A stretch of DNA of 45,611 bases from Nocardioidaceae bacterium (GTDB lineage Bacteria > Actinomycetota > Actinomycetes > Propionibacteriales > Nocardioidaceae), in NCBI GenBank assembly GCA_020438665.1, contig JAGQUE010000213.1:1-45611 (forward strand), in the 5' to 3' direction. The notes beneath the pieces are model-generated. The model ran no database searches. It saw nothing but the letters and a program-made list of their open reading frames with translations, and was not told the origin of the DNA. Of the stretch, positions 33,472 to 41,700 are shown piece by piece. The position numbers and the translations under genes were made by a program. The stretch's first letter is position 1, and the number at the start of each line of letters is the position of its first letter.

Positions 33472-33839
33472 GTGCCCTCCTTTTCGTGGCTTGGTGCCAG
33501 ACGGGCAGCCACACCCTCGACCACCTGGGTCAATTCGATGACCCGCCCCTCCAGCCGCCTCAAGGCGAACATGATGGGATCGAGGTCCGCGGGGACCCCT
33601 GCGGCCGGCTCGGCTGCAGTCGCTGGCGCGGTCCCGGGATAGGGCTTGCCGGCGAGTAGCGAGCCCCGCATCGCATTGCCGAGATGCATCAAAAATGCCT
33701 CATCGTTAGCGGATTGGTCGATAAAGGCAGTGATGACGCGCTGCCATTCGCGTTGCTCCTCTCGCCACCTCTCGTGGAGCGTCCCTGCGCCAACGTTCGG
33801 CTGCTCAGACCCTTCGGCCACCTGTGCTCCTGTCTTCAC
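33468..33839 (-). CDS. Small PhaE/PhaR-like subunit of the PHA synthase
   Basis: This protein of 123 residues starts at GTG, overlapping the previous stop as GTGA. It is helical and charged: LHERWREEQREWQRVITAFIDQSANDEAFLMHLGNAMRGSLLAGKPYPG, then a Pro/Ala linker, then LRRLEGRVIELTQVVEGVAARL, a coiled-coil-like end. Short PhaE or PhaR subunits have this type of layout, and its place before phaC supports that. It would activate PhaC. The sequence alone gives only moderate certainty. Confidence 0.6.
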   Translation of the reverse strand: MKTGAQVAEGSEQPNVGAGTLHERWREEQREWQRVITAFIDQSANDEAFLMHLGNAMRGSLLAGKPYPGTAPATAAEPAAGVPADLDPIMFALRRLEGRVIELTQVVEGVAARLAPSHEKEGT

Positions 33840-36508
33840 GCATGGGAAGAGACGGACTGATTGGTCATGCGGTGCTGCGGGCTCCGTTTGCCAAGCAGCG
33901 TGGTCCGCGCGGTCGAGAGCCTCTGATCGATCGCCTCGACCGCGCCGTCCACGTCCCCCAGCTCAAGGGCGACGAGGAGGCCCTGCCCGTGGTCCAGAAG
34001 GTGGGCAACGGTCTGACCGACGACGGACTTAGTGCGGCTAAGGAGCTCGCTCAAGTGCAGGGAGTCATGTACCTGCAAGAGCAAGGGGTTTCCTACCGCA
34101 CCGATGAGTGCCCGGTGCGCCCGAAGCCGGGCCTCGGTCATCTCTGCCTCCGCACCTCCGCGGTCGGGGAACAGGGGGGTATGGGCAACGAGGACAGCCC
34201 GCAGAAGCTCGCTCTCCTGCTTGTTCTGGATGAGCCGGAGTACCCCAACCTCAAGGGCCGCCTGCGCCTCTAGAGCCTCAAGCAGCAGCGCCGCCGACGA
34301 TCGTCCGCCGCGAGGCGCAGGCATGACCTCAAAGACTGGAGTGAGGGGCGGGGCTTGCACGTGCTGGGCCCCGCTCAACGTGAACCGGACGTGGCGCTCA
34401 GCGGCGGCCGCCCACCCCAAGATCGCCTCGGTGGCGCCACTGACACTGTCCGCAGCAACTGCATCGGTTAGGCGTTCGTGCTGGAGGACGACCTGTTCGC
34501 TGGTGGCCTCCGAAGACCGCAGGAGCTCTCCGAACAGGGCTCGGAGACCCAACCCGTCAAACCCCCGCTGAAGGTGGCCGTTGTCGGCCAGAGCAACCAA
34601 GAACGCGTGATAATCGTGGTTGGCGTCAAGGAAAGCTTCGCGATCGATGAAGCGACCATCGGCGCGCACCGTCGCTAGCATCCGCTCGAGGCGCTGATAG
34701 AGGTTTACGGCACTGCCTACCGAGATCATCTCCCGTCCGAGCACGCGCCACGTGACTCCGAGCTCAATGACGGCCCGGGCCTCAAGCGCCGACCGGAGCT
34801 CGGCGTAGGAGACGCCAAGAGATGGCGGTGCTAGTGCAGGCTGGGCCGCAGACTTTTCCCGCAGCTCCGACCGAAGAATCTTCCCGCTCGTTGTCTTGGG
34901 CAGCTCATCGAAGAGCTCCACGATGCGCGGGTACTTGTACGCGGCCATTCGCTCGCGAGCGAACAGCTTGATGTCATCAGCGGTGACCTGACTACCGGGC
35001 TTCAGGCTCACGGCTGCCATCACGGTCTCGCCGCGATAAGGGTCTGGCACCCCGACAACGGCGGCCTCACGCACGGCCGGGTGCTCATACAGCACGTCTT
35101 CAACCTCCCGGGGCCACACCTTGAACCCCGACGCGACGATCATGTCTTTGGCTCGATCGACCAAGTAGAAATATCCGCGTTCGTCCATGAAGCCGACATC
35201 GCCTGTACGCAGTTCGCCGTGCCTGAACGCCTCTGCCGACTCTGCGGGCTTTTGCCAGTACCTGGGAACGATTTGCGGACCGGATATGTAGAGCTCTCCG
35301 ATCTCGCCCGGAGCGGCTTCTCTGCCGTCGTCGGCGATCACCCGGACGTCAGTCCCGGGCACAGGGACTCCAACCGAGACCACGCCGGTGTGAGGATCTA
35401 GTGGGGGTTCTTGCCCGAGGGGGGTCATGTGGGTGGGTGAAGTGGCCTCGGTGAGGCCGTACATCGGTTGCAGGGAGGATCCTGTGCGGTCGCGCCACTC
35501 GCGGAGCACAGCGGGCGGAGTTGGGGCTCCGCCGGTGTAGACCTTCCGAAGCGAGGAGAGGTCGTAACGCCCCAACGCGTCGCTGTTCATCAGAGCGATG
35601 AACGCGGTCACCGCAGAGACCGTGAAGGTGGCGCCGTGCTTCTCAGCGAGGCGGCAGGCTTCCTCTGTATCGAACCGGTACGAGAGCACCAATGGCGCGC
35701 CGGTGAGAAGTGTGAGACCTACATGACCGATTAGCCCAGTGACATGAAACAGCGGGGCGATGCCCAAGATCACGTCGGTAGGGCCGACGCCGAGCCAGGC
35801 CTCATAAATGCTTGACGCGGCGACGACATTGCCGTGAGTGTTGGTGGCTCCCTTGGGGGCGCCGGTGGTCCCCGACGTGTACACCATCAGCGCGACGTCG
35901 GCTGGGCCCAGCGTCACCGAATGGGTCGCGCCCGCGGAGTACCGGTCGAAAATTTCCGGAAGTGGCGTCGCTCCTTTGGCCGCTCGACGCTCCACACCGC
36001 TAAGCACCGGAGGGATGTGCTGGCCGGCCAGATCGAGAGGAGAGGTTGTGACAACGACCTCGACCGCAGTGCCGCGCAGGACCGGCGCGGCGACCGACTC
36101 GAAGAGGTCGTCGTGACAGATCATCGCTCGGCAACCGGAGTCGACCAGAATCTTCTTGAGCTCCCGTCCGCGCAGCATGGGATTACAAGGCACAACGACC
36201 GCCCCCAACTTCCAGGCCGCGACCACCGTGACGAGGACTTCCGGCACGTTCTGCAGGTACATGGCTACTCGGTCACCCGAGGCGGTCCCCTGTTCGGCCA
36301 GGAAGCTGGCGAGCGAGTCAGACATGCGATCGACGGCGCCGGCGCTGACCGACTCCTCGAAGTAAAAACAGATGGGCGCATCGGGATCCCGCCGGACCGT
36401 GGCCCGGAACATGTCGAGTCCGGACTCGTGGGCGGGTCGGAGTTCGGCGGGCACGTGGCCGTACTGGGCCAGCCACGGGCGCCCGCGCGAACTCCTAGCC
36501 TTCGTCAC
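33836..36508 (-). CDS. Acyl-CoA synthetase fused to two C-terminal FCD-like ligand-sensing domains
   Basis: This protein has 890 residues. Residues 1-555 are a complete AMP-forming acyl-CoA ligase: YTSGTTGAPKGAT (210-222), MYGLTEATSPTH, RTGDVGF, GFKVWPREVE and catalytic Lys543 in SGKILRSELR. After a Pro/Ala linker come two helical domains (about 568-710 and 738-870) that read like FCD, the effector domain of FadR-type GntR regulators: ALEARAVIELGVTWRVL, NHDYHAFLVALADNGHL, LQHERLTDAV..., and LEAQAALEVGVLRL, RLRAHRALIGAVGNPLL, LLDHGQGLLVALELGDVDGA. In the first, three metal-site histidines remain (634, 677, 706) but Asp is Asn; in the second only two histidines remain. No DNA-binding domain exists. 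It probably activates a hydroxy-fatty acid for PHA synthesis and senses a product. Confidence 0.85.
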   Translation of the reverse strand: MTKARSSRGRPWLAQYGHVPAELRPAHESGLDMFRATVRRDPDAPICFYFEESVSAGAVDRMSDSLASFLAEQGTASGDRVAMYLQNVPEVLVTVVAAWKLGAVVVPCNPMLRGRELKKILVDSGCRAMICHDDLFESVAAPVLRGTAVEVVVTTSPLDLAGQHIPPVLSGVERRAAKGATPLPEIFDRYSAGATHSVTLGPADVALMVYTSGTTGAPKGATNTHGNVVAASSIYEAWLGVGPTDVILGIAPLFHVTGLIGHVGLTLLTGAPLVLSYRFDTEEACRLAEKHGATFTVSAVTAFIALMNSDALGRYDLSSLRKVYTGGAPTPPAVLREWRDRTGSSLQPMYGLTEATSPTHMTPLGQEPPLDPHTGVVSVGVPVPGTDVRVIADDGREAAPGEIGELYISGPQIVPRYWQKPAESAEAFRHGELRTGDVGFMDERGYFYLVDRAKDMIVASGFKVWPREVEDVLYEHPAVREAAVVGVPDPYRGETVMAAVSLKPGSQVTADDIKLFARERMAAYKYPRIVELFDELPKTTSGKILRSELREKSAAQPALAPPSLGVSYAELRSALEARAVIELGVTWRVLGREMISVGSAVNLYQRLERMLATVRADGRFIDREAFLDANHDYHAFLVALADNGHLQRGFDGLGLRALFGELLRSSEATSEQVVLQHERLTDAVAADSVSGATEAILGWAAAAERHVRFTLSGAQHVQAPPLTPVFEVMPAPRGGRSSAALLLEALEAQAALEVGVLRLIQNKQESELLRAVLVAHTPLFPDRGGAEAEMTEARLRAHRALIGAVGNPLLLQVHDSLHLSELLSRTKSVVGQTVAHLLDHGQGLLVALELGDVDGAVEAIDQRLSTARTTLLGKRSPQHRMTNQSVSSHA

Positions 36509-36783
36509 GCGCTTGGGTCCTCGGCACTCAGCGCCCCGGTCAGGTGCTGGAAGAAGTCCTGCTGCATCTTGGTGACCTGTTCCACGAACTCACGACTGGC
36601 GCCCATGGCGCCAGCGAGGTCGAAAGGATTTGCCGGCGTCGGCGGAGAGGGCAACGATGCCGCGCTTGTGCTTGCCTGAACCGTCCTTCGCCAGGCCCTG
36701 ACTGCTTCGAGATACGCCTCCTGCTGCTCGCGGAACCAAGCAAGTGCCTGGCGCTGCGAGGCAGTCAGCTCTTCTTGACCCAT
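36505..36783 (-). CDS. Small PHA-granule/phasin-like protein
   Basis: This protein of 92 residues has a very strong Shine-Dalgarno (AAGGAGG). It is helical: LTASQRQALAWFREQQEAYLEAVRAWRRT, then a Ser/Pro/Ala stretch, then REFVEQVTKMQQDFFQHLTGAL. Heptad-like hydrophobic spacing and Q/F-rich helices recall phasins and PhaE fragments. It probably sits on the granule surface. Its stop overlaps the start of the fused acyl-CoA synthetase (GTGA). Confidence 0.5.
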   Translation of the reverse strand: MGQEELTASQRQALAWFREQQEAYLEAVRAWRRTVQASTSAASLPSPPTPANPFDLAGAMGASREFVEQVTKMQQDFFQHLTGALSAEDPSA

Positions 36784-36823
36784 CAGTTCTCCTCCTTGAA
36801 CGGGACGCCGCAGCGCCGCTTCT

Positions 36824-37162
36824 TCACACCCCTGACAGAGCCAGTAGCTCCTGGGTGTAGGACTTCTGGTTCGCCAGGTACTTGTCCACGAACGCAAAGC
36901 TCGCCTCGGCCAGCTCGCGGCTCGCTGCCCCCCAGGTTGAGAGATCGGCGGCCGAGGACGCCGGGTAGTGAGGGGTGGCATCCGCTGCCGCCTTCAGGAA
37001 TGCCTGCTGGGACTGGGTGAGCGCCGCCAGCCAGGCCTCGCCGGTGCGAGCTACGAGCTCGGCAAAGTCCACTGGGGAGTCGTCGAGGGCGGGCCATGCG
37101 GGGAACGGGAGTTGAAGCACCGGGTCGACGACCTTCGGCTGGGTCTTCTTGGTTGTGGGCAT
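36824..37162 (-). CDS. Phasin-like protein, first gene of the PHA operon
   Basis: This protein of 112 residues starts at ATG (AAAGGA upstream; GTG one codon earlier is possible). The pattern VDFAELVARTGEAWLAALTQSQQAFLKAAADATPHY and ASRELAEASFAFVDKYLANQKSYTQELLAL is amphipathic and resembles phasin_2-type granule proteins. It heads the minus-strand operon of seven genes and faces the XRE regulator across 111 bases, which must contain both promoters. Phasins cover the polymer granule and steady its size. Confidence 0.6.
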   Translation of the reverse strand: MPTTKKTQPKVVDPVLQLPFPAWPALDDSPVDFAELVARTGEAWLAALTQSQQAFLKAAADATPHYPASSAADLSTWGAASRELAEASFAFVDKYLANQKSYTQELLALSGV

Positions 37163-37273
37163 CACTTGATCCTTTCTGCGGGTTTCAGTGGGATGCCCAG
37201 TCTACCACGCACATGCTTGGTGTCCCACGCAGCGATCCTCGGTCTACACGACGGGGATGCGACCATTGGCGAT

Positions 37274-37660
37274 GTGAACGATGGCCAGGACGAGTTAGCC
37301 CACGCGTTTGGAGCGTTCGTGCGAGCGCAGAGACAGTTGGCCAACATCTCGCAACGCCAACTGGGCCGCCTCAGCGGCATCTCTGACTCGTACCTGAGCC
37401 AAATGGAACGAGGGCTGTACCGCCCCTCACCAGAAGTGATGCGCTCTCTTGCTAAGGCCTTTGGAATGAAGCCGGCGGCTCTGTACGCACAGTTCGGGCT
37501 TCTAGATGAAGACGAAGCTGCCGATGGCGGGACCCAGTCCCCGCGCGTCGAAGAGGCGATCCGTAGCGATGACCGCTTGTCCACCGACGAAAAGAGGGCG
37601 CTTCTGGTGCTGTACCGCGCGCTGATTGAACGCGCCAGCTCGCCGGACGGAGGCCCGTGA
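37274..37660 (+). CDS. XRE-family regulator, probably of the PHA operon
   Basis: From the GTG at 37274 the protein has 128 residues. The helix-turn-helix is clear: FVRAQRQLANISQRQLGRLSGISDSYLSQMERGLYRPSPEVMRSLAKAFGMKPAALYAQFG, followed by an acidic C-terminal helix with RSDDRLSTDEKRALLVLYRAL. It is divergent from the phasin-like gene and is likely to regulate it. The gap contains two CCACGC copies, 20 bases apart, that could be binding sites. Longer starts (for example TTG or GTG near 37216) cannot be excluded. Confidence 0.8.
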   Translation: MNDGQDELAHAFGAFVRAQRQLANISQRQLGRLSGISDSYLSQMERGLYRPSPEVMRSLAKAFGMKPAALYAQFGLLDEDEAADGGTQSPRVEEAIRSDDRLSTDEKRALLVLYRALIERASSPDGGP

Positions 37661-38017
37661 GGCATGTCGCCAGACAGGGACCCGAGCGACATGTGACCGG
37701 CCGTCACGCATCGTTGGTAACGCACCATCGCTGGTGAGATGGCCTGGCCAGCGACGAGGAGGGTCTCGGCACTGAACTTGGGGCACGCCTCGCAGCAGTC
37801 GAATGTCACGACCAGTCCCTCAGCGATCCGTCGCGCCCAATACGCCCACGGACGGCCGGGATGGCTCCAGCGCAAGGACGATCCCCTTGCCCACGACCTT
37901 CGGGCACTCGAGGAGGCTCCGGCCGGCTCTTGGATTGTCGCGGAGTAGCGAAACCGCGTGACCGACCTGGATCTCGCCGCCTCCTCACCGGGGCCCTGCT
38001 CGCTGGACATGGCCGAT
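37661..38017. other. Gap between the XRE gene and E2 gene without a supported gene
   Basis: The stretch separates two convergent genes. A plus-strand open frame of 69 codons (37739-37948) ends with SPSAIRRAQYAHGRPGWLQRKDDPL and looks partly protein-like, but has no clear ribosome binding site and no known family. It may be the tail of a lost gene. No hairpin with a T-run and no RNA gene are apparent. Confidence 0.35.
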
Positions 38018-39397
38018 TCAGACCAGGATCTGCAGCGGACGTTCGAGCAGGTCGATGAAGGCGCGCATCCATTGTGCAGCCGTTGCCCCGTCGACAGGCC
38101 GGTGATCCACGGCGAGCGTTACACGCATGACAGTCCCGACGGCAAGCTGCCCATCCTCGGAAACCGGCTCCTGCCTGGCGGCGCCAACGGCGAGTATCGA
38201 GGCGTGAGGAGGGTTGATGATTGCGGCGAACTCTTCAGTGCCATACATACCGAGATTCGTGACCGAGATGGTTCCTCCCTCTAGCTCCGACTGCTGCAGC
38301 CGACGGTTTCTGGCGCGAGCCACCAAGTCCTGAGTTGCCTTGGCCACTTCGCTAACCGTCAGAGCCTCGACGTTGCGGAGCACCGGCGTCACCAATGCGT
38401 GCTCAGTAGCCACAGCAATGGCCACGTCCACGCCGGTGAACTGGCGGATAGCGTCCTCGGTCCACTGGACGTTGAGGCCTGGAACGAGCTGGTGGGCCTT
38501 GGCCACGGCTTTCACGACTAGGTCATTGACGGAGACCTTCATCTCGCCGCCATGTGTCAGCTCGGCGCGGATCTCCATCAGCCGGTCCACGCGTGCGGAC
38601 CCGCGCAGGTAGAAGTGGGGAGCGCTCTGTTTGCTTTCGGTCAACCGTCGCGCGATGGCGCGGCGGGCACCGGTGAGGGGTACATCGGTGTAGGACGCTG
38701 AGGCGCTGCCAGGCACTGGCGCCGCTTCGCCTGCCGGGTCCTTGGGAGAGCTCGCTGTTCGCTCCTGCAGCGCAGTCTCCACATCGAGACGACGAACCCG
38801 GCCATTGGGGCCCGAGCCGCGGATCTCTGCGATATCCAGGCCCGCCTCCCTCGCCAGCTTTCGCGCCAACGGGCTGCTGAAAAGGCGGCGGCCGGCGGCC
38901 GTGGGAGGCTCCGAGGGCGGTGCGACTGGAGGCGACGCAGCGAGTTCCTCGTCGACCGGTGCCGCGGCTGGGGGCTCCACGGGGGGCATGTCCGCTTCTG
39001 CGGCCTCGGAAGCAGCCAGGGTGTCGTCCGCTTCGGCGGCCTCGGCAGCAGCAATGCTGCCGTCCGCTTCGGGCTCGTCCGCGCCTACCACCGAAGCCGC
39101 AGGTTGGTCGGCGACCCCGAGTTCTTTGAGGAGAGCCTCCAGATCGTCAACCTGCTCGCCCGGACCTCCCTGAATTGCGATGGGAGCGCCTACCTCCACT
39201 CTGGCGCCAGCCGCCGCGAGGAGGTGCAGTAACACGCCGTCCGATTCTGCTTCGACATCGACTATTGCCTTGTCCGTCTCCACAGAGACGATGGCTTGTC
39301 CGGAAGAGAACGGCGCGCCAACATCGACGATCCAGCTCGACAGAACTGCCTCAGTTGTGCCGGTGGCCACCTCCGGCATCGTCAGCACGCTAGCCAT
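38018..39397 (-). CDS. Dihydrolipoamide acyltransferase (E2) of a 2-oxoacid/acetoin dehydrogenase complex
   Basis: This protein of 459 residues has an N-terminal lipoyl domain with the lipoylated Lys43 in VETDKAIVDVEAESDGVL, a long Ala/Glu/Pro linker, an E1/E3-binding domain (SSPLARKLAREAGLDIAEIRGSGPNGRVRRLDV) and the catalytic domain ending DHRPVDGATAAQWM (His432, Asp436). It takes the acyl group from E1 and passes it to CoA. It starts inside the E1 gene's end (8-base overlap). Only one lipoyl domain is present. No E3 gene lies in the window, so a chromosomal E3 is needed. Confidence 0.9.
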   Translation of the reverse strand: MASVLTMPEVATGTTEAVLSSWIVDVGAPFSSGQAIVSVETDKAIVDVEAESDGVLLHLLAAAGARVEVGAPIAIQGGPGEQVDDLEALLKELGVADQPAASVVGADEPEADGSIAAAEAAEADDTLAASEAAEADMPPVEPPAAAPVDEELAASPPVAPPSEPPTAAGRRLFSSPLARKLAREAGLDIAEIRGSGPNGRVRRLDVETALQERTASSPKDPAGEAAPVPGSASASYTDVPLTGARRAIARRLTESKQSAPHFYLRGSARVDRLMEIRAELTHGGEMKVSVNDLVVKAVAKAHQLVPGLNVQWTEDAIRQFTGVDVAIAVATEHALVTPVLRNVEALTVSEVAKATQDLVARARNRRLQQSELEGGTISVTNLGMYGTEEFAAIINPPHASILAVGAARQEPVSEDGQLAVGTVMRVTLAVDHRPVDGATAAQWMRAFIDLLERPLQILV

Positions 39398-41576
39398 CGT
39401 GCGTCTCCGCCATCCCCTGCAGCTTGCTGACGACCTCCTCCGTGCGCGCGAACGCAGCACGCTCGAGGATCTTGCTGATACTCGGTGACGCCTCGCCCCC
39501 GGTGAGGCGCTCGACCGGCGCGTCCAGCCAGTCGAAGAGGCGGCGACCGATCTCGTCGGATAGCCATCCCCCGTACGAAGTTCCTCGCGCGCCCTGCTCA
39601 GCGATGAGCACGTGGTTGGTCTTCCGAACACTGGCCTCGATGGTTTCCCAGTCCAGGCTGGCACGGTCCAGCCAGCGCAGGTCGATCACCTCTGCATCGA
39701 TTCCGACTTCCGCGACCGCATCAAGTACGGGTTGGGTCATGGCCAAGTAGGTCAGAATCGTCAGCTTCGCCCCCGTGCGGCGCACCGCTGCTTTGCCCAC
39801 AGGCAGGTAGTAGTCGAGGTCGTCGGGAACGCCAGGACCGGTGGAGGTGTACAGATCGACGTGTTCCAGCACTACAACCGGGTCGTCGCAGGCCAAGGCG
39901 GTATTCATGAGCCCGACGTAGTCAAAGGGGGTGGAGGGCGCGACGATCCGCCAGCCGGGCGCGGTCGCGAAAATGCCCGCTGGGTCCATGGAGTGTTGCG
40001 AGCCGTAACCGGTGCCCATCGCCACCTTGCTCCGCAGGACAAACGGCACCTTCCCCTCGCCACCGAACATGTGGCGCGCCTTCCCGATCTGGTTGAACAA
40101 CTGGTCGGCAGCAACCCACATAAAGTCGGCGTACATGAACTCGACGACCGGCCTGAAGCGACCGTCGAGGGCCACGCCGCCGCCGAGCCCGGCGAAGGCG
40201 TTCTCGGAGATGGGGGTGCCTAGTACCCGATCTGGAAACTTCTCCTTGAGCCCCCGTGTGGCACCGTTGGTGCCACCGTTAAGCCGGTGCACGTCTTCAC
40301 CCATGACCACTACTCGGGGGTCAGTCGTCATCCGACGGTCCATGACACCGGCCACGGCACCGATGAAGGAGACGTCCTCTAAGCGTCCTTCATAGTCGTG
40401 AGTATCGGAGAACTTCAGGCCGGCGAGCTCGCTGAGGTCTCCTCGCACGCCATGGTCAACGAAGCTCGGGTCGGGCCACTCTTCCGCCTTGATTTGGCGT
40501 TCCCTGGGCTTGCCCCCCGGCTTCGGTTCCAGGAGCACATCCCCGAGACTGCGCATCAGAGCTTTGGCTTGAGAGACGGTCTCGTCGAGGTCGGCTTGGC
40601 TGAGAATGTCACGACGCATTAGGTGCTTGCGTGTGATTTCAATCGGGTCGCGACCACGCCACTCGGCCTCTTCCTCCTTGCTCCGGTAACGGAAGGCGGA
40701 GCCAGCGAAGGGCCCGTTCTGATGGAAGTAGCGGTAGACGTCTGCTTCGATCAGGGTGGGACCGTTCCCTTGCCGCATGTGCTCGAGGGCGTCCTGCATG
40801 ACCAGGTGAACGGCGAGCGGGTCCATACCGTCGACTTTCCAGCTCCGTACCCCGAAGCCAGGCCCACGTCCGGAAAGACGCGGTTCCCCCGTGACCTCCG
40901 CGACATGGGTGGAGACGGCATACAGGTTGTTCTCGATAAAGAAGCACAGGGGCAACTTCCAGGCCGCCGCGAGGTTGAGGGTCTCTAGCGTGGCTCCGAT
41001 GTTGGAGGCCCCGTCCCCGAAGTATGTGACCGCGACGGCGTCCGTCCCAGCTTGTCGATGGGCCCACGCCGAGCCGGCCGCAAGCGGTACGCCGCCCCCG
41101 ACGATGGCGTTGGTACCGATGGCACCAGCGGCTTCCCATTGAAGGTGCATGCTGCCCCCCCGGCCATGACTGAAGCCGCCGTCGAGTCCGGCGATTTCCC
41201 GCAGCGTGCGGAGTAGCGCCTCCCGCACGTCATCCGGGACTGGCTTGGTGGGGTCGATCCCTTCAGGGTGCAGGTGCCCGAGAACCTTCGCGAGAAACTG
41301 GTGGTGTCCCCGGTGCGAACCGTTCACAGTGTCTTGGGTCGTCAGGGAAATGCATGATCCAACTGCTCCGCCTTCCTGCCCAATGCTGGAGTGCGCGGGT
41401 CCATGGATCAGGCTGGCGCCAGCGAGTTCGAGAACGTACTCCTCGAAGGTTCGGATCAGTACTAACTGGCTGAACATTGAGGTCAGCAGTTGTGGCGATG
41501 CGTCGTCCCAGTCCTCTGGGGTCGCCGCTACCTCCACCCATTCGGCGGCGGGGTCCAGTGGCGTGCGCCGTGGCAT
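39390..41576 (-). CDS. Thiamine-dependent 2-oxoacid dehydrogenase E1, alpha and beta subunits fused
   Basis: The protein has 728 residues. The first half is E1-alpha: FSHGRGGSMHL, the thiamine-diphosphate motif YFGDGASNIGATLETLNLAAAWKLPLCFFIENN. A charged linker (about 340-385) leads to E1-beta: VVVMGEDVHRLNGGTNGATRGL, PISENAFAGLGGGVALDGRFRPVVEFMYADFMW, HSMDPAGIFATAPGW. It would decarboxylate a 2-oxoacid (or acetoin) to feed E2. Fusions of both chains occur in some actinobacterial and chlamydial complexes. ATG is preceded by GAGGAG. It is divergent from the VOC gene, with two TTGGATCCAA palindromes between them. Confidence 0.9.
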   Translation of the reverse strand: MPRRTPLDPAAEWVEVAATPEDWDDASPQLLTSMFSQLVLIRTFEEYVLELAGASLIHGPAHSSIGQEGGAVGSCISLTTQDTVNGSHRGHHQFLAKVLGHLHPEGIDPTKPVPDDVREALLRTLREIAGLDGGFSHGRGGSMHLQWEAAGAIGTNAIVGGGVPLAAGSAWAHRQAGTDAVAVTYFGDGASNIGATLETLNLAAAWKLPLCFFIENNLYAVSTHVAEVTGEPRLSGRGPGFGVRSWKVDGMDPLAVHLVMQDALEHMRQGNGPTLIEADVYRYFHQNGPFAGSAFRYRSKEEEAEWRGRDPIEITRKHLMRRDILSQADLDETVSQAKALMRSLGDVLLEPKPGGKPRERQIKAEEWPDPSFVDHGVRGDLSELAGLKFSDTHDYEGRLEDVSFIGAVAGVMDRRMTTDPRVVVMGEDVHRLNGGTNGATRGLKEKFPDRVLGTPISENAFAGLGGGVALDGRFRPVVEFMYADFMWVAADQLFNQIGKARHMFGGEGKVPFVLRSKVAMGTGYGSQHSMDPAGIFATAPGWRIVAPSTPFDYVGLMNTALACDDPVVVLEHVDLYTSTGPGVPDDLDYYLPVGKAAVRRTGAKLTILTYLAMTQPVLDAVAEVGIDAEVIDLRWLDRASLDWETIEASVRKTNHVLIAEQGARGTSYGGWLSDEIGRRLFDWLDAPVERLTGGEASPSISKILERAAFARTEEVVSKLQGMAETHDG

Positions 41577-41619
41577 CGTGGCATCTCCTCAACTTGGCAG
41601 ACTCCGACACTCACACAAG

Positions 41620-41629
41620 TTGGATCCAA
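41620..41629. promoter_or_regulatory. Palindromic operator-like site, E1 side
   Basis: TTGGATCCAA lies 44 bases before the E1 start. An identical core occurs 61 bases to the right, about six helical turns. FadR-type GntR regulators often bind such short palindromes, and the GntR gene of this locus is next to the VOC gene. Confidence 0.55.
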
Positions 41630-41679
41630 TCTCAAGTACAGCTCCCCATTTCCCCCGCCAATGTGACATCCTCACAGCA

Positions 41680-41691
41680 CTTGGATCCAAG
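41680..41691. promoter_or_regulatory. Palindromic operator-like site overlapping the VOC ribosome binding site
   Basis: CTTGGATCCAAG is a 12-bp perfect palindrome that directly abuts the GGAGAG Shine-Dalgarno of the VOC gene. A repressor bound here would block transcription of that gene close to its start. Together with the first site it probably controls both directions. Confidence 0.55.
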
Positions 41692-41700
41692 GAGAGACCT

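Noticed and set aside
37162..38010. Minus-strand frame of 282 codons
   Set aside because: It is antisense to the XRE regulator, whose helix-turn-helix is unmistakable; the translation is Arg/Ser-rich.
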